Origin: Henckelia pumila
Lineage: Eukaryota > Streptophyta > Magnoliopsida > Lamiales > Gesneriaceae
Assembly (NCBI RefSeq): GCF_033568475.1
Contig: NC_133123.1
Location: forward strand, 138,096,242 to 138,160,241
Direction of reading: 5' to 3'
Length of the DNA stretch: 64,000 nucleotides
Shown here: positions 57,825 through 64,000 of the stretch, one piece after another
How the letters are laid out: the number at the start of each line of letters is the position of its first letter
Numbering within the stretch: position 1 is the stretch's first letter
Translations under genes and position numbers: made by a program
The notes under the pieces: model-generated
What the model was told of the DNA's origin: nothing
The model's input: only the letters and a program-made list of their open reading frames with translations
Database searches by the model: none

Positions 57825-58980
57825 TGTAGATTCCATCATAAAAATGCAGAGGCATCTCAGGAAACACCTTGGGTTGCTTCAAACCGAGTTCAACCAGCTT
57901 GTCATAAGTGCTGATATGGCGGGCAGGTTACAACAAGCTGATCGGATCAAAGTATCCAATCGAATCACAGGATGTATGCAAGCTCAAACTCAACTATGGG
58001 CTGCTATTCAAGGGTCAATTATGCGTGCCATAGAAAAACCATTGGTTTCTCAGAAACAAGAAATGTTAAAACCATTGGTTTTACAAGAACAAGAAATACA
58101 GCCACCAGTTGTAAATCAAGAAAAAAGCACTAATCTATCATCAGCTTTTGATGATCTAGACAAAGCAACAATCGATGAGGATAACTCATCAAGTCAACCC
58201 TTCGCCTCTGGGGTAAAAAAGGAAGAGATCAATCTTAGGCCCAACACTGACAAGGGTAAATCTAAGATTGATACTAACCCAGCTGTCATTTCTTCATTTC
58301 AGGTTTATCAATAAAGATGGGAGAAATTAAGTACAAGAAGTGAAATTAATCCAATCACTTGCAGAGTTGATGTTGCAGGAAAATATCCAAGGGTTTGGCT
58401 AAAAAACAATGTCAATCCTAAGGATGTAAAGCTATGGTATGAATTTGGGGCCTTAGCCTCAGTTTATACAACTTCACCAGGCTTTCAGAAAATATCACAG
58501 CTACCAAAATGGATTCAGGAAGCAGTCCAAGAAACATGGGCAAATAATGATCATTTGTCCAGAGGAGATGTGCTCGAGCTATACTTCTTTAGTGCAGCTC
58601 CAGAACCAACAGGAAAAGGATCACATGAGCCCTTTCATTTTATCAAGCTAAGGAGACCTGACATAAATAATCAAAAATTTATCAAGGATCCTATATTTGA
58701 AGAAATACCATTGGTGTCCACTTTTGGAGAAAATGAAATCTCAACCAAAAGGGCATGGGGTATTTGGGTTTGTCTCACCGAGATGGACAAGGTCAAGTTT
58801 TCGTTCAAATTTTATCAGAATTATGTGAATGGATCATTCCTGTTAAACACAATGACAGGAAAAACTACGGCTTTTGCGGAAGAATTCTTCGAAAAGAAGA
58901 GGAACTTTTTGTGGAACAACAAGCTGACGGGGAGTAAAGAAACTCGTCGAAAATTCTGTAACATGGCTCATATCGGATGA
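57811..58980 (+). pseudogene. Gene in transactivator position of pararetrovirus copy 2, one stop
   Basis: One frame of 390 codons from ATG 57,811 (MEDSDVDSII) to TGA 58,980, broken only by a TAA at 58,312-58,314. The first part is helical (MQRHLRKHLGLLQTEFNQL) with a repeated PLVxQxQE segment; the middle is Ser/Asp/Lys-rich and disordered. The second part is globular (LWYEFGALASVYTTSPGF, LPKWIQEAVQETW, EPFHFIKLRRP). Location after RNase H and before the promoter is that of the translational transactivator/viroplasmin gene, which in this family lets ribosomes reinitiate on polycistronic RNA. Assignment is by position and the folded-domain layout; moderate. Confidence 0.6.
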
Positions 58981-59344
58981 TGGTCAGAGAATATCTGCCC
59001 AGAATATCCAAACCAGAAGGAGCCAGAATTCGAAAAAACCTTCAAACCCCGAACGGATCGAAAGGATTTTTTCGAGACAAGCAAAGGTGGACAGGGACCA
59101 CCAAAACCGCGTTTTCCCAGGGGCCCACTGCAAAAGCAAAAGATGCCCCGACAACAATAAAGAGGGCATGTGAGGAGAATAAAGCCAAAAGAAAAAGTCA
59201 AGCATGTGACTCCTCCACTAGTAAAAGATGCCATCGGGCTTGTGACTTGCCCACTAGCAAAAGATGTCATCAATAATGGCATAAAGAATTCAAGATAGCT
59301 GTAAGATTCCCTGAAGTTTCTCGGTGAAACGAGTGGAACTTCAG

Positions 59345-59353
59345 CTATAAATA
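59345..59353 (+). promoter_or_regulatory. TATA box of pararetrovirus copy 2
   Basis: CTATAAATA, 365 bases after the last viral gene and before a leader-like stretch with AATAAA at about 59,406-59,411 (CAAATAAAACATT). The TATA-to-AATAAA spacing of about 60 bases fits the short-stop polyadenylation layout of caulimovirid terminal repeats. Leader continues to about 59,770 with short inverted repeats (CTCCTCTTCAAAGGAGG). Confidence 0.65.
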
Positions 59354-60065
59354 CAGGCTCTTAAGGAAGCTGAAGACATCGATCATTTCCTTCAGTTTTC
59401 TTACAAATAAAACATTGTAATATTTCTCTTTCTATTGTATTAAGTTTTACTTTTATGTATTTCAAGAACAAGGCTACTATGAGTAGCTAAACAAGTTATC
59501 TCCTCCTCTTCAAAGGAGGTTGATTTATGTAATAATATGTTGTCTGAATAAATTTTCGAAGCTCTTCTCTATCATGTTATTTTATTTAAAATATTAAGCT
59601 TTTACTATACGCCCTAAGGTAGGAAACGAAATAGGGCTGTGTTAGCTGCTGCTGAAGGAGTCTGTGTCAGGAACCATGGGTTGCGATCGCGTGGTTTGGT
59701 TGTGAGGAACAACCTGTAAAACCCGGTGGACATAACCCGGCAACAGTGTGGTTAAAGAGGTATTCTGCTTTAATTTACTGACGGAAGCATGATGGGATTA
59801 AGCCTTTAGATTTTAAATAGGGAAATAAAGGGTAGAATGAGCATTATTTAGTTTTAAGGACAAATTCAAGAAACTATTTAATGAATCATGTATATATTTG
59901 GAACATAAAAAGTGAAAGGGATATAATACGGAAAATGAAAAAGATACATGGATATATTTAAAAATTATCCCAAAGTTTCAGCTTGATATTTATATTTAAT
60001 TAGATCAATATTTGTGATGATATAAAAATAACCCACCTGGAGACTTTGAATTGGAGTAGTTAGAC

Positions 60066-60610
60066 ATTGACTCGTCAATTTAGGTTAGACTCGTCGGGTC
60101 GGCCGGGCCCGCCACGTATTTTAAGTAGATTGGGTTGAAATTTTTTCATCCCACCAAAAGGTGGGCCTAGATGGGCCAACCCTCCTAGGCCCGTGACCCG
60201 CGCGGGTTGGCCCGCCGCGGGCCTGAAGAATTAATAATTTATTTTTATTATTATTGTGATATATGTATTTTTTAATAAAAGTTGTGAATTTTTTTTTGTA
60301 TTAATTATTTTATATAAAATTTACACACATAAAATCAATAATTAAAATTTTTATTAATATGTTTTTATTAATATTTATTTATGAAATGATATTTATAATT
60401 AATTATAATAATTATTTATTTATTTTTATTTATCGTGAGCCAACCCGCGGGCCGGCTTGCCTAACCCGCAACCCAACTTGGGTTGGGCTGGGTTGAGGAT
60501 TTTTAGCCCGCCAAAATGGTGGGTGGGTCAGCCCGCCATCAACTCGTCAAAAGATGAGTTTTTAGTGGGCCAGCCCGCGCCCACCATGAGTTGGCCCGTT
60601 TAACAGCTTT
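60066..60610. mobile_element. Putative hAT-type MITE with GC-rich ends
   Basis: About 545 bp. AGTTAGAC occurs at 60,058-60,065 and 60,611-60,618 as an 8-bp target duplication. The termini are rich in GGCCCGCC/GGGCCAGCCCGC words around an AT-rich core, a typical plant hAT MITE build (right end inverted: AAAGCTGTTAAACGGGCC). The inverted repeats themselves are poorly conserved. Confidence 0.6.
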
Positions 60611-60618
60611 AGTTAGAC

Positions 60619-61163
60619 AAGCCATAACAGGGGCTGGACCGGGCTGAATCTTTATGCATTTACTTTTGGGTTAAAGTATAAGCAATACGCATTCCAGCCC
60701 TATGCACGGCCTTTACATTATTTTTTGGGCTCCACTATAATGCTCCTACTTTATGGGCTATAAATTTATTATAATGGGCTTATTATAGCCCGCAGTTCAA
60801 ATATTGTGAGACAGACTGCTCCATATCTAGGTTCTGGGTACATTACAATTTTTCTGTTTCCAATTTTTAAAATAAATGATTATGAATTTTTTTTTTAACA
60901 ATTAATGATTGCTTCTTACTTGCTCTGTCTATAGAAAGTTTTCTTTTTCTTTTTCTTTTCTGGTTCTCGAAATTTTCTTAATTTTGGCTATAGTATGCAA
61001 GTGTTTTCCCTCTGTTTTCTTAAAAGCACGCCTTTAATAAAATTATTTTACCACAAAAGCCAACATTAGAAAATTAAGTATGCAAAAGGATACAAAACCA
61101 AGAGTAGTTGTAAATATTATCCAACATTACTATAGGATTTATTCGTACGAAGAAAGTGGGTGA
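60619..61163. other. Intergenic, no gene seen
   Basis: AT-rich and pyrimidine-rich DNA downstream of pathogen-related copy B (3' side). It should hold that gene's 3' untranslated region. Confidence 0.4.
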
Positions 61164-62208
61164 TTAAGCCATGAAAGGGCAGCCTGAAGCAGAGGGAGTT
61201 TCGTATGCTGATTCCTCATATTTTTTACCCTTCATTAGACCGGACAATAATTCTCCACGGTCTAAGAAGAAGTCAATCTTCACAATCTTGGAGTTTTCAT
61301 CCAGCTACGTTCATGTTATTCAAACAAAACATCACAAGTCCTGATTTTATTTTAAAAAAAGGATGATTAATTGTATAGGATATTTCAAAGAAATGTGATC
61401 ATTACCTCAAAAATCCCAACTCCAAATAGCTCGACCAATTCTCCCGTAGGTTCGTGGCCTTTGAAAGGGCCCTCCATGTAACCCCAGTGCCTGAACTTGT
61501 AGCATATCACCGGAGGTCCCGAATAAACTTGAAGTATCTCCAGAGCAAATCCACGAGGAAATGTTGTCGTAAACGCCTTCTGGGACGAATCATATGTCTC
61601 TTGATCGGGATCATAAAACCTCAACGATGGTGGCAACGATGTTTGTAGGAACATGTTGTAGCCTCCACCGATCTTCGCAGCTTCTTCGACCGTATAAAAT
61701 CTTTTGCCTTGTCACATAATATAATAAATTTTATAATTTCTTATACGTTGCCTTAAATCATAAAAGTGTATATTAATTACATAAAGGGTAGATGCATGTT
61801 ATAAATTTGTGCAGTGATCGCCTACCATACCATTGACACCGATGACGAATTTCTGAGGGTCGAGTGTTCTGTAATCACGGGGATCGGCCTTGTGCACCCT
61901 TTCCATTTCCCATGTCTTCACAAGATTTTGAACTTGTTCCTCAAGTGATCCCACGGGCCATATCTGATCCATTCAAAAATTTTTACTTCAAATTAAATTT
62001 GTTTCTTTTTTTTTTTTTTTTTTAAAAAAAAAGAAAAATATATATATATAGATTATTGTTGGAAAAAGTGATGCACCTTAGTCCTGCCTTGTTCGAAGAG
62101 GTCGTTGACGAGTTGGTAGTTAGGAGGATGCGCTTTCCACTTTGTGGTTCTTAAATCCTCTTCAGTCAAGTATGATCTGTACTTGTCTCCTTCATTAGCT
62201 TCTGCCAT
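61164..62208 (-). CDS. Pathogen-related protein, copy B, 4 exons, 235 aa
   Basis: Exons on the minus strand are 62,208-62,077, 61,963-61,831, 61,707-61,406 and 61,304-61,164, all GT-AG, 708 nt in total. Start MAEANEGDKYRSYLTEEDL; then IWPVGSLEEQVQNLVKTWEM, the PEKF-like DPQKFVIGVNG, KIGGGYNMFLQTSLPPSLRF, RGFALEILQVYSGPP, YKFRHWGYMEGPFKG and GELVELFG; the end is CPFMA. This is the plant pathogen-related protein family with a SnoaL/NTF2-like fold, induced by infection in cereals; its biochemical activity is unknown to me. No signal peptide, so probably cytosolic. A TATA-like element is not obvious. Exon sizes match copy A except exon 1. Confidence 0.9.
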
Positions 62209-63668
62209 TTCTAACTTTCGACTAGAATTGTAGTGGAGAATTAAATTAGGACTGGTGGTCTGTGTTATATGAAGGGATAAGATTAATATTAAATATTAAT
62301 AAATAAATAAATAAAATGGCCGCCCAAAGTTGAATAATTATTCATGCAGGCAGCAAATTTGAAATTTCCAACGATTTTTTTAAGTTATATCCATGAATAT
62401 TAAAATAATTAATGTTTTTGGTTTTCGGGCCATATTTTATCCCTATTTTACCCCCCCATTGAGTACTCTGAAGTCTCGCTTGGTGGGTAATTATTTTTGG
62501 AGTTCAGTTCCTTTTTATATTATAAATATAAATAAAACTACTAGCTAACAATTGTATTAAAAACTTTTATGGTTGTTTTTTTTACCGTTTCTAATTATTA
62601 TTTAGATAAAGTGATAATTATATATATATAATATACTATATATTAAATGTTTCAAAAAAAATATACTATATTCTATATATTAAAGATGTGTGAAGTTGAT
62701 GGTCACCAAAATCTGTGTTTTCTTTCTCAGTTTTTGGTCCCACAATAATGATAGTTCACTAAAGTGATATCCACTCAAAATAAAATAAAATAAAATAAAA
62801 TTATATATATTCGCGTGTAAAGAATACTAATATTTATAATTTGTGGAGCTAATGTGTGAATTATTTAAAGTTGACGAGATATGAATGGTTTAAATTATAA
62901 ATTTACTAAAATAAAATTTTATGATCTTTTATATTAAATGAAAAATATTAATTTTCTAAGTTAATTTGGTTATATTTTTTTGTAAAAATCAATTGGTATC
63001 ACGGAGCAATAAGGATCTCTAGAAATATTAGTTTTTTAAATTAATTTAATTGTGATCTTTTTGTAAAAATCAATTGATATCACAAAGTCATATATATCCT
63101 AACATAGATATTTATATAAATAAATATAACAAATAAAATATATAGATAGAATAGAATAGAATAAAAATTAAAAAAAACATTTTATGGAAACAGATTATTC
63201 ATATATTCTTGAACAAGGGGCGAAGAAATTGGATTTAAAAAAAAAGGAAAATGTGGAAATTGGACTTGTTTTGCCCATTAATTCGTAGACAAATACTGGA
63301 TTTTCAACCCTCTAATTGTAGTGACGAAGGAGATCGTGAGACTTATTTTTATTTTTATTTTTTAACGTGAAAACTCGCATTCGCTACTTTTCGATGCGCT
63401 TTGGGTAAATTCCCGAACTAACTCAATAGCCTGCTGCAAACAGACTTATGCTTCTTGCACGAGTTTAAGGTTGATATATATGTCACTAGTATTTGACCCA
63501 AGTGACGCTAACATGTTTTGTGTTCCAGATCACTAATTTGTAATAATATATAAATAAAAGATTGGTATTAAGTAAGACGTCATTCAATCCATAGAATTTA
63601 TTCATACAAATGTTGAAACATGCACGTACAAATTCGAAAACCAAATTAAAGAAATTGTTCAAGATTAA
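62209..63668. other. Intergenic between pathogen-related copies B and C
   Basis: AT-rich, with an (AAAAT)n tract at about 62,777-62,802 and two similar segments CAATTG(A/G)TATCAC(A/G)(A/G)AG near 62,991 and 63,070. It holds the promoter of copy B (62.2-62.5 kb) and the 3' flank of copy C. No gene or delimited repeat. Confidence 0.45.
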
Positions 63669-64000
63669 TTAAGCCATGAAAGGGCAGCCGGAGACAGAGG
63701 GAGCTTCGCTTGCTGATTCATCAGATTTCTTGCCCTTTATCAGAGCTGACAGTAATTCTCCACGGTCAAAGAAGAACTCAATCTTCACAACCTTGGAGTT
63801 TTCATCCAACTGTACGTTTCAAAATTGCAAATGATTATTTAATATGAATATATAAAATTAACAATAATCATAAATCCGTTTGGCAAAATAATTAAAGAAA
63901 TGTATTAATATTTTTTTTTTACCTCAAAAACCGCAGTCCCAAAGAACTCGATCAATTCGCCAGTAGGCTCGTGGCCTTGGAAAGGGGCCTCCATGTAACC
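63669..64000 (-). CDS. Pathogen-related protein, copy C, partial (window end)
   Basis: The last exon is 63,809-63,669 (ENSKVVKIEFFFDRGELL-type reading, ending CPFMA then TAA), 141 nt as in copies A and B. The preceding exon enters at 63,923 and runs past the window end; its visible end reads MEAPFQGHEPTGELIEFFG. The intron between is GT-AG. Visible parts have no lesion. Together with A and B it shows a tandem array in one orientation. Upstream exons lie outside the window. Confidence 0.85.

Larger units (their letters stand above)
41670..59770 (+). mobile_element. Endogenous pararetrovirus copy 2 (cavemo/solendovirus-like order), split by a chromovirus
   Basis: Plus-strand order is tRNA-Met primer site, two small overlapping ORFs, coat-protein region with a CCHC finger, movement protein, two short frames, protease-RT-RNase H, a transactivator-position gene, TATA box and leader. 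With 10.58 kb of inserted chromovirus plus the duplication removed, about 7.5 kb remains, close to one full caulimovirid genome linearised near the primer site. The coat protein preceding the movement protein differs from copy 1 and resembles cavemovirus/solendovirus genomes. Every large gene has stops or frameshifts. Outer junctions are approximate; no target duplication is expected for such integrations. Confidence 0.85.

Overview
The window is nuclear DNA of a eudicot plant. The evidence is split host genes with GT-AG introns (a GLTP/ACD11-type gene, a DUF218 membrane protein, pathogen-related protein genes, a wall-associated-kinase relative), AT-rich intergenic DNA, plant-type LTR retrotransposons and integrated Caulimoviridae DNA. 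I cannot name the species. Most of the sequence is mobile or viral, and the host genes sit on small islands between insertions.

Left part (1-16 kb): an old pararetrovirus copy on the minus strand (about 1-5,473; movement protein, leader and promoter, a gene in the transactivator position, and protease-RT-RNase H, all broken). It is followed by a complete but coding-free LTR element (6,995-12,788, minus strand, CATTA target duplication, two 2.7 kb LTRs around 376 bp), one possible small gene (13,168-13,389) and a Tourist-like MITE.

Middle part (16-38 kb): a WAK-like receptor pseudokinase gene (16,424-26,049) carries a solo LTR in intron 2 and a copia element in the kinase exon. A hAT element with perfect 8-bp duplications and a small solo LTR follow. 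The two clearest intact host genes are a six-exon glycolipid-transfer protein gene (30,777-32,857) and a three-exon DUF218 gene (34,703-36,970). A pathogen-related protein copy with a frameshifted first exon (37,282-38,302) ends this part.

Right part (38-64 kb): a 2.08 kb giant hairpin element (39,308-41,391) precedes a second, different pararetrovirus (about 41,670-59,770, plus strand). Its coat-protein region precedes its movement protein, as in cavemovirus/solendovirus-type genomes. A nearly intact Tekay/Del-type chromovirus (43,095-53,675, GAAAT duplication) is inserted in its coat-protein region. Two more pathogen-related genes follow: one intact (61,164-62,208) and one cut by the window end.

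The pathogen-related genes therefore form a tandem cluster stretched apart by viral and transposon insertions. The chromovirus and the coding-free element share LTR ends, PBS-proximal leader and polypurine tract, so the latter is probably a non-autonomous relative moved by the former's family. All coordinates were read by eye. No alignment, database search or transcript evidence was available.
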